Below, one piece after another: positions 13,641 through 26,700 of a stretch of DNA of 64,000 bases (its first letter is position 1; every line of letters starts with the position of its first letter). The position numbers and the translations under genes were made by a program. The stretch is taken from assembly GCF_015832195.1 (NCBI RefSeq), contig NC_052018.1, positions 57,597,666 to 57,661,665 on the forward strand. The letters are read 5' to 3'. The DNA comes from Motacilla alba alba. Taxonomy: Eukaryota > Chordata > Aves > Passeriformes > Motacillidae. The notes below the pieces were generated by a model. That model was not told where the DNA came from, did not search any database, and was given only the letters and a program-made list of their open reading frames with translations.

Positions 13641-16600
13641 CTTCGTATCTCAACTAAGGATACCTGCCCTTGCCTGTCTCACGGGAGGCAGGGGTAGGAG
13701 GGGAGTGGCTTGTGGTTCTCATTTTAGTGGGAGCACTAAATTATGTAATTCCATTCCTACACCACAGCAACTTGTCATACCAAATCCTAGCCATGTGAGG
13801 ACATCGAGTGCTATAGCCTGTGTATATACGGCCAAAGGTAGATGACTAGGAAAAACAAGAAGGCTAAGGACTACATGAAGTGGTCCCTCCTTCCATATGC
13901 CTTCCTAAGCCTCAGAGACTTCCTAAATTAGGTGTTTCAGCTACCATACTTTGCCTTTTATAGCTGAACAAATCTGAATAGATGTGTTGGATCCCTTTTT
14001 GAATGTCTGGATCTTGCTAATTTTCTGTAGCACCAAATAAGGAGCCCTAAGAGTTCTCCAATAAGGAGACTTCTGAAAGTAAAAATGTGTGATGAGCAGG
14101 TGTCATTTGTTGGCTTCAAGTGTCCTTGCAGCCTACAATGGTGCAAGTGCCCACCACACAGTAGTCTCATGCCCATGGGTGATCCTTGTGTGACTGTCCC
14201 ACCATGGGTCCATCCACTACTGGCATTTGCTCATCACAACTTTTTTCTTTGAGGAAAAAAAAAAAATAAAGGGTTATATTTGATACAAGAGTACTTTTTT
14301 TTTTTTTTTCCTTCAGAAGAACAACAGCTATCCACAGAATTTGATGGAAAATATTAAAGTATTTTGGGACCAGAAGCTTTTAGTATGAGAGTCTTTTTAG
14401 GTCTACCTTTTAGGAGTGCTTACATGTTTTTCATGCAGTAATAGTGGAGTACTTTACTGCATTTAATTAAATTTGATGTTCGCTATTGTTGTATTTCTGT
14501 CAACATTTTCTAACTTCCTTCCATGTTTGTCAGAAAGACTCAATTAATTTCTAGGAGTAGGGTTATTTGTAAAGTTTCTCCTGGCTTTTTTGAGACTCAA
14601 AAAAACTCCAAAAATTCAGCTGCTAGTTTTTAGGATTTACTGTAGAACAGAAGAAATAATTGTAATAAATTTTCTTGAATTTGCCATGATAATATTAATC
14701 GCATTTCTATAAAGCTTGGATTGAAAAAAAAATTAACAGAAAAACTGATTGAAAGTTACTGTACAAAAATTAACTGCTTCCACCCAAACTTTCCCAGAGT
14801 TCCTCAAGACATCACCATGTTTCTGATTTAAGTGCCTACAATATAGAATTATTTAAACTAATTCAGGTTTTAATTAAACAAGGTAGTCTGGGGTTTTTGT
14901 GGTGTTGAAGTGCAACCTAACAATTTGCAATACGTAACACCAAATAGATATTGCTTAAGTTAATATGAAAATGACTTTTATTTAACTTTCTTTCTCTGTT
15001 CTACAAAAGAAAAATTAATATCACCTGTAAGGAAGTCAAAGTTATTCTGGAACAGCGAGCTATTACAAAGTTTCCAGCATTGCAAATAGAGGTAGTTATT
15101 TTAAATGACATAATTCATCTTTCTGTATCGCTTCTCTCTCTTTCAGTGCAGACCTGTCTCTTCATAGGATGGATTCTCAGCTGCAGAGCATCCAGATCCT
15201 AATTTATGTGTGTGTGAATAATTAAGGTTAATACATTCCCTGTGGGAGAAACAGTCAGTGCCATTCAGACCACATTCTGTTTCTTCCCTTGCCACAGAGT
15301 AGACTGTTCAAAATGTGTCTCATGAAATTGCAGGTTCCTTCTCTATTCTCATGAATTAATTTAATGTTTCTAATTGGGATTAGGTAAAGTACCTCTCCCC
15401 ATGACTGGACTGTCATGGTGGGACAAATGAGTTTAAATATCTACTCTGAATCAAGAAGAGAGAGGATAAATTTACATATTTTCTTTTTCCCCCACATGAT
15501 AATTGTTTCTATTCCTATAGAGTGTATTGGATTTGGGGCTTTTTATACATGCAGCCCAAATCAATGACCAAGCACACGTCCCAGGTCATAAATTGACTGG
15601 AGAGTAAGAAAGACATGATTCATGGCTTGGATTTTCAAAAAAATTGTCCTCTTAGCCAGAGCTAGATGGAAGTTTATTGACAACTTTACTGTATTAGATT
15701 AAATCAGGAACATAAACACATAAACTTTCTCATGTCCTCTTTATATTACATCACTGATGGATTTGTGCAATACCTTGGCTGGTGCTGGGGCCACCCTTCT
15801 TACATAGATCCCAAATACTGCCTACAAGGACTGGTACCTACAGGAACTGGGGGCTTGTGTGTTGGAGTAAGATGGAGTGCAACAGCAGAAAAGTATTTAT
15901 TCTGTATCTGAGCTGGGCAGCTGAGAAAGCCCATCCTGGGCGCAAGCCTTGAGGCAGTTTCATTTTGCCTCTAAGCACGTCTGGACAATATGTGCACAGC
16001 TGTGCAACTTGCTTGACCTTGCCCTTTAAACATAAGGAGCTTGTGTTAAAAGAGGATACAGGTCTGGACTGTCAGCCAGATTACCATTGTGTGTGGCCAA
16101 CCAGTGTGGTCACACATTCCTCTTCTTGTGCAGCAACCTGGTCACTAATCTGTGCTTCCCAACACACAGACCAATCCTCAAGGCAACTGGGGGTATCTGC
16201 TGGAGCATTGGAAGGTAGGGAGCCCTTGGAGCGACAGTGTCAAATGGACCAATGAGGATGTGCCCAGTGCTACAAAACTGGTGGGGTGAGAGGAATGAGT
16301 GGTAGGGTATGGACTGAGACCCTGTCAGGATGGAACCTGTGCATACTCCAAATTCTCTCTCCCCTTTTTGCCCTGGTTTCCATGCTGAGGAAAGGGGACT
16401 GCAATGACCCCCGGCAGGTGCCAGCTGGGACTTGCCATCTCCTGGTATGGCTACACTCACAACTGTTCCCACTTGTCTTGGGAGGGCTTATTCGAAATGT
16501 GGATTATCTCGCCATGGGTGCTGGGACATCAGAAATGACCCTGTATGGCAAGAGATAAGGCTTGGCAAGGATGGTGCTTAGCAGGCGCTACGAAGACACC

Positions 16601-17390
16601 GGTGACTGCATACAGAGAGCACTCCTGCACCCTGCTCTCCAGCACAGCCCTCAGCACCCAGTGCTATCTGACATTTCATTATCCAGTATGTTCCAACAGC
16701 CCCAGACAAAGACAGCAAATCAGTGTTGGTGATTCAGTTCCCAAGTAGCTGCCTGAGGTAAAAATGGGTTAAGCATTTAGACATTGACCATTATTGGATT
16801 ATACCAGGATCCTATCGGTTTTTAATCTTCGATTAGATGCTGAAACATGCCTTTTAAATTCACTGCAGCCCTCACATATTTTTTACTTAGATTCCTTGAA
16901 TTCTTTCTGTCAGGTCCCCCAGAACAGCCAGGATGAATAAAGGGCTCTGTGAATTGTCTCACTCACACTTTATGGAGAGGCAATGCTGCCCCTTAACTTA
17001 ACTGTTCTATTGACCTGTTGACATAGCTGAGGGTGGTGCTGCAAACTGATTTGTGATTGGTGATATTCTGAATTCCTAGGATATGTGTAAAATGCTACTT
17101 TTGTGAGTTAAACATTGAAGAAGTGCCATCAGTTTTTAAAAGTCGCATTCCCACTTGGTTCTTCTTAAAATCACGGTTACAAGGAAGATTACTGGGATGA
17201 CCAATAAAAATAAGAGAGGAGAAGTCTTTTGCCTTAGTCTGGAGTTTGAAAAGACCTTGGGGTTTTTAAATTTATTTTGCACTGGACAGCATTTATGTGT
17301 ATGGTCAGTACCTCTGCTTGCTGTTTGTAAGATGTTTCTTCTCGGAAAATATGTAAACCTGGGTCTGGAGGCTTTTTTAACTGCAGGAGC
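13641..17390. other. Intergenic sequence upstream of IYD
   Basis: AT-rich with short A and T runs at 14.25-14.31 kb. The first few hundred bases may still belong to the retroviral insertion, since no end was found. Nothing else was recognised; distal IYD regulatory elements could lie here. Confidence 0.55.
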
Positions 17391-17586
17391 TATTTATTAA
17401 CAGCAGGAGCCCGTCACAGATGAGATTGTGGGGGTGGTGTCTGAAAAGTAGAAGCAAGATAGGGTAGAGGACTGGACCTTGAGTCCACCCCTTTTTGCTT
17501 ACTGCTTTGCTGCTCTTCCCTCTTCAGCCTCTCCTTTTCATGAGAAACTACTGAACGTGGAAGAAAGGCTCCACATTTCCATAGTC
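17391..17586 (+). promoter_or_regulatory. IYD: Putative IYD proximal promoter and 5' UTR
   Basis: A TATA-like tatttattaa lies at 17391-17400, roughly 190 bases before the start codon, and a FOX-type core (gtaaac, about 17353) lies just upstream. FOXE1 is a thyroid transcription factor, so such a site would fit the known expression of IYD, but one short core is weak evidence. The transcription start cannot be located from sequence alone, and a spliced upstream non-coding exon is possible. There is no CpG island here, as expected for a tissue-restricted gene. Confidence 0.3.
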
Positions 17587-17767
17587 ATGGCACTCTTTTC
17601 TTCCCTCACACCAGTATTTATAGCCATTATATGTGTTTTGATTGGGGTAATTATGAAGAAGACGAATGGAGAGAAGGAAAAACGTGACACTAAAAGCAAG
17701 CATCCATCTCGCCCATGGGTGGATGAAGATTTAAAAGATGGCACTGACCACCCCTTAGAAGAAGAAG
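17587..17767 (+). CDS. IYD: IYD coding exon 1 (membrane anchor)
   Basis: It encodes residues 1-60 plus the first base of codon 61. The start is the first ATG of this open frame. It has G at -3 and G at +4, a favourable Kozak context, and an MALFSSL beginning typical of the IYD anchor. One hydrophobic helix (about residues 5-23) is followed by a lysine-rich, charged linker, consistent with a single-pass anchor ahead of the soluble catalytic domain. The donor is gtaaga at 17768. This exon is the least conserved part of the family, so the exact start rests on frame, Kozak context and length. Confidence 0.93.
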
Positions 17768-20700
17768 GTAAGAAAAATCGTATCCCAAACACTTTTGTTG
17801 CTTGAATTTTATCTGCTGATATGAATAAAGGAGGTGCAATCTTCTGGACTTCTCCACAGTGACAGCAATGCTCAGTGCAACACTGCTGCTGCGCCCTGAG
17901 CTTGTCAGCTCCCAGTCAGGGAGGCAGTCCTCATGTCGTGTCACTCTTGGTGGAAATTTCTATGCCCTCCAGACCCCACAAACCAGAGTGCAAAAAATAT
18001 ATATGTAAAATATATTCTCAGAGACTCCTGTCTGTTCCTCTGTACAGCAGATGTCAGACCTATGAGAGACTCTATGGACAGTGTAAGGAAAGAGAGGAGA
18101 TCCTACTGAATTCCCCCCAGTCTCTTCCCAGGCCTTATTAGTGTGAGCAAAGGAAAGACCTGAGCAGAGTGTTTTATCTGCAAGTCATCCCACTTTATCA
18201 CTCAGTGCTATGTATTTGGTCTCAGCACAGCTAAAAAGTTGGAAATTGGTTTATTACTGTTTTTACAAAGGTCCACCATATGTGGCTTCTGAGAATGTCA
18301 GTGACAGCTTTGATGGGAGCTGCGTTGATCAAATATTTAAGAAAAAATGTGTTGATGGTGATAATCTGGTCACCCAGCTGCATATTTGAACCCGTACAGA
18401 ATGTCCTGTATTTTCATTAGCTTTTTCTGATTCACAGCTTGGACAAAAGTCTGAGCCAAAAATGTACCCTTTCTTCTTCTTACTTCCTAACTATCCTCCA
18501 TAAACTCACTTTATTTCTTTGTAAAATAAAAATCTACAGAGTTCTGTTCCTATCAATTTTTTAAAGTTGTAGTTAATGCAGATTTTTTTTAATTTTTTCT
18601 CCCTCAAGCAGGTTTCAAAGACATTTTGAGGGGTCTGTCTGGGTTATTTTCCCCCCATAATTACACTTCCTTCAGTCTACTTCTAGGAATCTTAAAACTT
18701 ACAGTGTCCTTCTGAATAAAGATCTAATTCTAAGAACTATTATAGCTCTTTTCTCAGTGTTCAGTGTACTTTGAGGTAGTGGTGTTTATCAGTTTCTGTA
18801 AAGAGTTGATACCAAGGAAGGGTTAAGCCCTATTGACTATATTCCAAATATATAAAATTTCTTTACAAATCAGTTCACCTGTTGTATCCTTCTTTGTTCA
18901 ATGCAAAATAGATTCTGTATAAAATTATTCCATAATTTCTTTGTTGCTAATGACTTACTACTTCAGTTAAATTGCTGCAAATTAGAACTCCTGTGGGTAG
19001 ATCAAATTATAATCTATGAATTACCATCTTGGACTATGGCTTTTTCTATCAGTTAAAAAATTTAGATCCTTTGCATAAACAAACTTATTAGCTCTTATCA
19101 GGGAGCCTCACTGCCACAGTTCCAGATATAAAATTTTAGTCTTTTATGTGTTGGTTGCTTTCCCCAGGTACTAAATTCAAAACTGTACTAATTTTTGTTG
19201 CAAAAAAAAATTGCTTGCAAAATTTTTTTGACAGGTAAATGTGTTGGTACTGTTGCTAAGTTTTATTTACTTACTAAGTTTTATTTACTTTTAAATAAAA
19301 CCTTTCTCAATATACAATGTCATCCAATAGTAAATTTTCTTGCTATTTTTCTTTTAGTAACAATAATTATCTTTCCCTTAATGGTGCGTGATTCAAACTA
19401 ATTTCTTTGTAAAATAGTTGTGTCTTTTATCTCTAGAAATATTAAAATAATTTCATCATTCATAGGGAATTTTTTCTTTAGCCCAGCCTAAATGAGAAGA
19501 GCAGCAAGGAGAAGAAAAAGAGTTAGTGAGGATCTGCTACTTTGCTAGAGCCTTAATTAAGGATCAAAACATGTTAATCTTGTTGTCAGTGTTGAAATTT
19601 TCACTGACTACACTAGGTGCTGAAATGGAAACATGGATGTAAAATGAGATTTTTTTAAAATACTAAAGAATACTTTACCTGTTGTATAAATTCTGTTATT
19701 TTATTAATGTATCTTACTTTATCAGACAAGCTCAGTTCTACTTAAATGTCTCTGGCTGGTTTGTGTTTAAAGATTAAGTTCCTCTGAAGAGAATTTGACT
19801 TAGGTAACATGAAGGTGACATTCTTAAGCCCTTTTCTAAAGCTAGAATCTAGGGCTGCCCCACATGAATAAGCTGAATTTTCAGCAGCCCCCTGAATAGG
19901 AAGGGGCAGCTGAAGACCAAGGCTTTTAATTCATGTCCCTGACCAAAGCAAGGTCTGTTTGCTGGAGAGTGAAGCACTCAGCTAGAAAAACAGAAAAGCA
20001 CTGACCTCACTTGTATCCCCACGAGCCTTCCCTGCAGTGGAACCCTCAGGGATGTTTCCCATGAGAAGGACATGCCTTTGAGCAGCAGAGCATTCAGTGT
20101 AAGTAGCTGAACTGCTTGGGCAGACTCAGTAGGGTCACTTATTGGCAATGAAGGGTAGAGTGACGAGGGCCAAGTGCTCCTGAGCTTGTCTGTGTTGAGC
20201 TTTCCACAGCTGAAGAGATGCATATTTCTCGTAGCAGCCAGAAACACTGTTCTTTTGTTAAGTGCAAAGCACTCAGTCAATTTGTTTAATGCTTTAACTG
20301 GCAGTACTTCAGATTTGTTTGCATGACCATCTATCCTGTAACTTCTTTCTTCATTTATTTTATTAACTTTTTCTTCATTTATATTAAGATCCAGAATGAG
20401 AGATTGTTATGCTGTGGATTGGCAAGGACACTGATGACACACTCTACTTAAGGACTACAAAACAACACACAAAGTCCCAAATGTTTCACTTCTTCTGAAA
20501 ATGCTCTGCTAGTTGCTTGTGATACTCCTTGTAATAGACCTGTCCCACTTAAAAGCATTTCTCCACTCCCCAGCTTCAAAAACTTTCCATATCTTAATAA
20601 TACTACTACTGACATGGATGAGGCAGTAGCAATTTAAAGCTCCTTTTCAATGACAGTTCATGTTTTGTATCATTTAGGAACACAGGACTTAGATGGACAT

Positions 20701-23700
20701 GATGCATTACTGCATTATTGCGTGTATCTTCCTGCTGCTGCAAATACATGCAGCCTTTGTCATCAGCTAATGAACATGAAAACTGGACTTTTGTGACCCC
20801 TTTTCTTTTACCTTGCTGAAAGGCTGGTCCAGAATTTCTTAGTATAGGTTAAAAACCCTCCTCTACCTTTCTGCATGCCCAAACTTGTTTAATACTACTG
20901 TATGCGTATTTAATCTGTTCAATCATCATGATTTTAAAGGATTCTCTTCTAGACCTGGCATATACTCTCCTGTGGTTTCTGGATTGCAACCAGATTACCT
21001 CTCAGCTGTCCTTATACTATGTTTTCTCTTTATATAACAGCCACTCTATTTATCTTAAGATTGTAAGAAACCTTCTGCAACTATATTCCAGTTGAGGTAA
21101 TTTTTACAATATTTTGATGCTGGGTTATTTTTTCCAATGTCTGTGCCTCTCCAACCTCCTCCTTCTTCTGCTTAAAATCCCTGACCCACTCTTGAGGTTT
21201 CCAGGATCAGCCTGCTAACCACTATTTATAACCCACTAGTAGGGTAATCCATCTCTTTTAGTTCCCTATTAGTCACACTCAGTTCAGGGCTGGATTCACT
21301 ACTGGGATTCCTGTAGTGGCCCATTTTGCAGCAGTCTGCCATTAATCAGATAAAGAACCCACAGGGTCACTTACCCAGAATTTAAGACTAAAGATGTGAA
21401 AACTTTCTTTACATACATTGACTTCTTTTCCTATGCATCATGTCTCTACACAGGAAAAGAGCGTTAGAGAGGAATTGTATGCTCAGGAAGCAATTCTCCA
21501 GACAAGAAACTTGTTTGGAAAGCAAATGCAGTAGTCTTGACTGGAGTTTCTCAAGGACCAGTCTCAGGATCACTTGTTAATATTATCTAGTGGTCTTTGC
21601 CACTAATATAATAATACAAAACCAATGAGAGTAAAAGTGAAATATCTTAATGACATACAACTGGAAGCCAGCAACACAGAGAAGTGTCAGTGTAGGTAAA
21701 ATAAGGAGCCAACAGAAGTGAAATGACAACTTAGTGTTCTCAGTATGAGTTTTTAATTAAGAACTCATGCTTCAAACTGAGGTAAAATTTATTACATGAT
21801 TTGCAGGCTGATTATAACCTCCCATATGGACTGCTGGGAAGAACATAGTTATCATCCTAAAATGTATCCAGAGAGGAATTTCTGATAGAAATAGAAAAAT
21901 GTACTTTTAAAATGAGATTCCATTTGGGATGTCTGAGCCAAAACCATTCCAGATTGACTTAAAAAGCAGGAAGCTTGATGACTGCTGTAAATGGCAATTG
22001 ATGGAATTGATGGCAATCTTAAGAATGTGACTAACAAAGTAAAAGCCTTGCTAGCAGGATGTCTGTTGTCCATCAAGTGGTGGAATACAAAGAGATATAA
22101 ACAAGACACTTGTGGTATTGTATAACGTGACTGTACAAACAGGAGTGTGTCTAAACACAGCAATTAGAGATATAGAGTGCATGCACTAAACAGATGGTGC
22201 TGATAATGATTTAAAGCTAGCATATGGATTATGTTAACTGCTAAGAAAGAATGGTAGACACATGATGGAAGAGAATATAGAATAGATTAATTTATTTTAA
22301 GAAAATAAATTTGTCAGGAGAGTTTTTGTTTTGTGTGTCAGTTCCTGCACTTCTAGGTTTTTCTGCTTCACCCAGTATTCCCATATTGAGTGTGTTGAGG
22401 TTTTCCATTCTCATTAGCCCTCTCACCTTTGTCCCATGTTCAAAATCTTTGAAATAAGTTTCTTTTTTTCACCTTATATTAAGTTGAGATATCTTGACCT
22501 AACAGCAGCTTCACTTCTCTTCTGCTTACACAGGAAACACCACCCCCCCCCCCAACACAAAACAAGCAAGCACTCACTAATTTACCAAGTGTAAATCACA
22601 AAGGGAACATTATCAAGAGGCACCCTTTTACTTTCTGAGCATGCACAAGATGATCATTAAAATAATTTTTATCAGGGCTCACTGCTTTCCATTAACCTGG
22701 AGCCAGGTCCTTGCAGACTATGACCAAGAGTGCTTAACACAGGCATGAAATGCCAAACAAAACAAATTCTCAGGGTGAATTCTTTGTACACAAAATGAAA
22801 TGTGTGTGGTTTGGGGACCAGAACCATTCAATTTAGATTCAGTTTATGAAACTGGATTTATTTTGCCCCTTTGCACAGGCTGAGCCACACATGAATATTT
22901 CACTGCTTTTAAAATGAACAAAAAACCAGCCTGGTCTCTAAGGCAACTGCATACTACTAAAACACAGAAGTAATTGCTGTTTGAATTTGTGCTGGAGATT
23001 GCTATGATTTGGGAATAATAGCCTAATAGCAACAGAAGAAGAACTGGAATATTTTTTCCTAACTCAGCTCTCTGTAGCAGATTGCTCAATACTATTGACA
23101 AGTCAAAATGTAGCATTTAAATAGCTTTAACTTCCACATCATAGCTGCAAAAACGCTATCCATGCTGATTCTAGGAATATGGGGGAGAAAGAGGCCTCAG
23201 AGACAACAGAAGATTCATTTTATGATATAAACAGACAGATTTCATTGAAATGGAGAACCATTTTAAGTTTTTAAATTAAAGCCAAGAAACACAATATCCT
23301 ACATTTGATAAGTTGTTATCCTAAATATAGATGCCTGACATCCATTTCCTCTTGTGCTGAAAGTACGGGGAAACCAAAGACCTTAACCACAAAGTAACAT
23401 TTCTGCAGAGCCAAAGCTTGCAAAGTTTCTGCTATGAAACATGAATATGGAAGAAGTTGACATTCACCTCTTCAGAGGAGATTTTACACATATTGGTAGT
23501 TAAGCTCTTTCCTTAATGTCAATAATTTAATTGATTTTTTTTTTCCTTATTAAACAGCTCAAGAAGGAACACACATGTTCACATTTACTTGCTGAGAAAA
23601 TTGGGCTGGAAGCCTGTCCACTTTTTCAATGCTGTTTCAGCTTGTAACCCATTTTTGCAGGCAGGCTTGCAGGCTGAAGTGGAGAAGGCAATGACTTCTT

Positions 23701-26700
23701 TGTGGATCACACTTGCTAGAGCAGGCCAGGACCCTCCTGCCTCTTGGTATTTAAACAAGGTGTTTATTCAGTAGTTATAGCTGGGGATCAATGATTTGTG
23801 TCAACGGGAACCTCAGACTTTGCCTTACCAGTGGTGTAGAAATCCAGTGTATGCCAGTGCAGGACAAGGTGCCTTCCAGTGTGAATGCCAAGGATATCAA
23901 CAGCATTCTCCAGCAAAAAAAACCAAAAACAAAAACAAAACAAAACAACAACAACAACAACAACAACAAAAACCCCTAACTACTTGTATTTTGTTTTAGA
24001 GGGTGAGGAAGAGTGGCAAGGACTTGAAGAAAATGTTGCCCACGTCCCCTTCACTGGCGAGCGCTACTCTGAGGCTGAAATGATTAAGAGGTCACAGACA
24101 TTCTATGAGCTTCTAAATAAGAGACGATCTGTCAGGTTTCTCAGTGATGAGCCAGTCCCCAGGGAGGTTATTGATAATGTCATCAGAACAGCAGGTAGGT
24201 ACTGAGTGGTTCAAGGCCCGGGGAAAACAAAAAGGATCAGCATTGCTGTTCAACTGTGTAACTGTGGAAAGGTGGTGTGGAAAAGCCAAGGGAACTGGAA
24301 TTTTGCTTATGGTTTTCCTAGATTCACGTGTAGCTGGAATGAATTAGCACCCATTGATTGATTGGAAATTACTCAGCTTGAACAAGTGTCTATCGGAGAC
24401 TCCTTTGGAATACTCCCAATTTCTCTGTATTTGCAGTTCACCCATAGGGAAGAAGAGCATTTCAATAGCATGAAACAAATAACTTATTTTTCAACTTTTA
24501 AAAGATGTTATTTAAAATTAAATTTATGTGTGGTTTATTGAGACATCTTTCAAATAGAAATATTGAAATGTTTTCTCAAAAATGTCATATGTACTTCAAA
24601 TCCTCTAAAATTTAATGCATTATGATGATATTTATCATGTGTGGGTTTTGCATTTTGGGGTCCCCTCACCAACAAAAAGATTAAATTGTCTCAGCCATGC
24701 AAAATATTTCATACATATTGAATATATGTTGACATAAATGGTTGGTGCTTAATAAAGGGAAAGAATTTCAGTCTGGAACAAAAAACCTTTTCCAGTCCTT
24801 CCAACAGTAGTGCCAGACCCCTGTTGCATACAATTGGAGTGTTATACTGAGGACCCTAATAGAGGTTATTTGACTGAATGTCGGAAACAGATTACCTTTG
24901 TTGTTGTTGTTGAGAATTTATGTGTTTCAAATCATTACTGTCATGTCCTGGCCTAATCTCATCTCTGCCTTACTAACATCGTCTTCAGCCAGGAGTGGTT
25001 TTAACCCTCATGATTTCCCTTATTCTATGAGCCAGCTGCTGCTACTAGAGAAAATATTCCCAAGATGCCTTAGAGAAAAGTTCAGTAGCCTTTAGCAGGG
25101 TTAATAGTATAAAGAATCTCCACATTTGAGGTGCATTATTTTCCCTGTAAGAACTGTAAGCAGCTTTGTTACTGCACTGTAAAGCGTCTCCATCTCCCTC
25201 TAATTAACTAGGCATCATTAAAACACTGAGCATGTTTTGGCAAATGCAGCAAAGCAAACAAGCCTGGCGTGCAGATGAAGTACTTAGTAACCCTGAAAGC
25301 TTTGGGCTGTGTAGAGAAAAAGAAAACAAAAGGAAACATGAATGCCATCAGCTTTTACCCAAATCTGAGGAGAGGCAAGGTTCACAATAAAAAAAACATT
25401 TTCATATATCAAGAGAGTTCAAGCTGCTTATTCAGTGTTTCTTGAACTAAAACCAGTCCTTAGTACTGTATGCATTCAAGTTCTTCAAATATTTTAAAAT
25501 GTGTATGAGGGACCAGAGAGATCTAAACAGTCTTCTTAATCTATATATCTGTGAACCTGTGCAGATATGTATTCTTCAGCCTCTGGCTTTTGACCTCCAG
25601 GCAGTTAAAATATTTCTCCAGTGGTGTTGGTGGGTGAGCAAGTACAGATTTTATATATATATATATATATATATACACAATATATATAAAAGATATATAT
25701 ATATATATATATATATATAACATATATAATAGATATGTGCACACCTATGAACACCAGCTGTCTTTGGGACAACAAACTCAAACCTGTACGCTCTATGGCA
25801 GATGTCTGTGTTGTACAGCTCCTTATCTTTGTCAGTCAGCAACAGGCTCCTGCTGGTGGTCACTGAACCTTGTTTTCCTGAAAGCCATTGTTTTCACCCT
25901 TTAGCTAAAACCACGTGTCAGAGTTGGCTGTGTATTCAGACAGAGCTCTGCTTTTGGTACAACACTTTGTAATAACATTACTGCATTCATATATGTTGCA
26001 CCATATTACTCCCTCGTCATCAAAAGCCATAAAAGGAATTTTTGGAACCACCAAAAAAGGAATTTTTTACAAATTCTTAACACTGGCTTCCTGTAAAATG
26101 GCAGTACAAAAGGACTAACCTCTGTTCTTCAGTGGGATTTCACATTCTTTGAGAAAGAAATGAGCAGGATTGTCTGCCAGAACTTAGTCCTTTTCTTCCC
26201 ATCTCATCCACTTGCTTTCCCATTGCTCAGTTGGTCAGCCTGAAAGCTCACAAGAGCTGATACCTCTCACTGCCCACTTTCTTTCCTGGGTTTTTACTTT
26301 TCCCTGTTTTTGTATGAAGGTACTTCACCTAGTGGAGCACACACTGAGCCCTGGACCTTTGTGGTAGTGCAAGATCCGTATTTAAAACATAAGATTCGTG
26401 AAATTGTAGAAGAAGAAGAGGAAATCAACTACAAAAAAAGGATGGGAGACAGATGGGTTAATGACCTGAAAAGATTGAGGTATGAAAAGTCAATTACCTA
26501 AGGGGTGTGAAGATAGCTGTTGTTTCAGTGTAGGAAAGACTTCTATAATTTTCTATTTCTTCCTCCCTCCCACTTGTAATGTTTTTCTAAAATCTATGTT
26601 TGGAAATAAAAACTTCTAAATATATGCAGAACTGTGCCTTGGTGGCTGGTTCATAAAATTGCTTCCAGTAAGAGGGATTACATGCTCTCTATTTTGAAAG

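Larger units (their letters stand above)
17768..23999 (+). other. IYD: IYD intron 1
   Basis: A phase-1 intron of about 6.2 kb, AT-rich. It contains a duplicated 16-base unit at 19256-19289, a C11 run at 22543-22553 and the CAA repeat just before exon 2. No nested gene or recognisable transposon was seen. Open stretches such as 21852-22163 (minus) have no recognisable protein character. Confidence 0.9.

Noticed and set aside
17479..17586. In-frame extension upstream of the IYD start
   Set aside because: It has no ATG. The first methionine in the frame is at 17587, in a good Kozak context and at the expected protein length.
23885..24205. Continuous open frame joining a glutamine- or threonine-rich stretch to IYD exon 2
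   Set aside because: The upstream part is the intronic CAA repeat, and a good acceptor at 23999 and the codon phase from exon 1 show that exon 2 starts at 24000.
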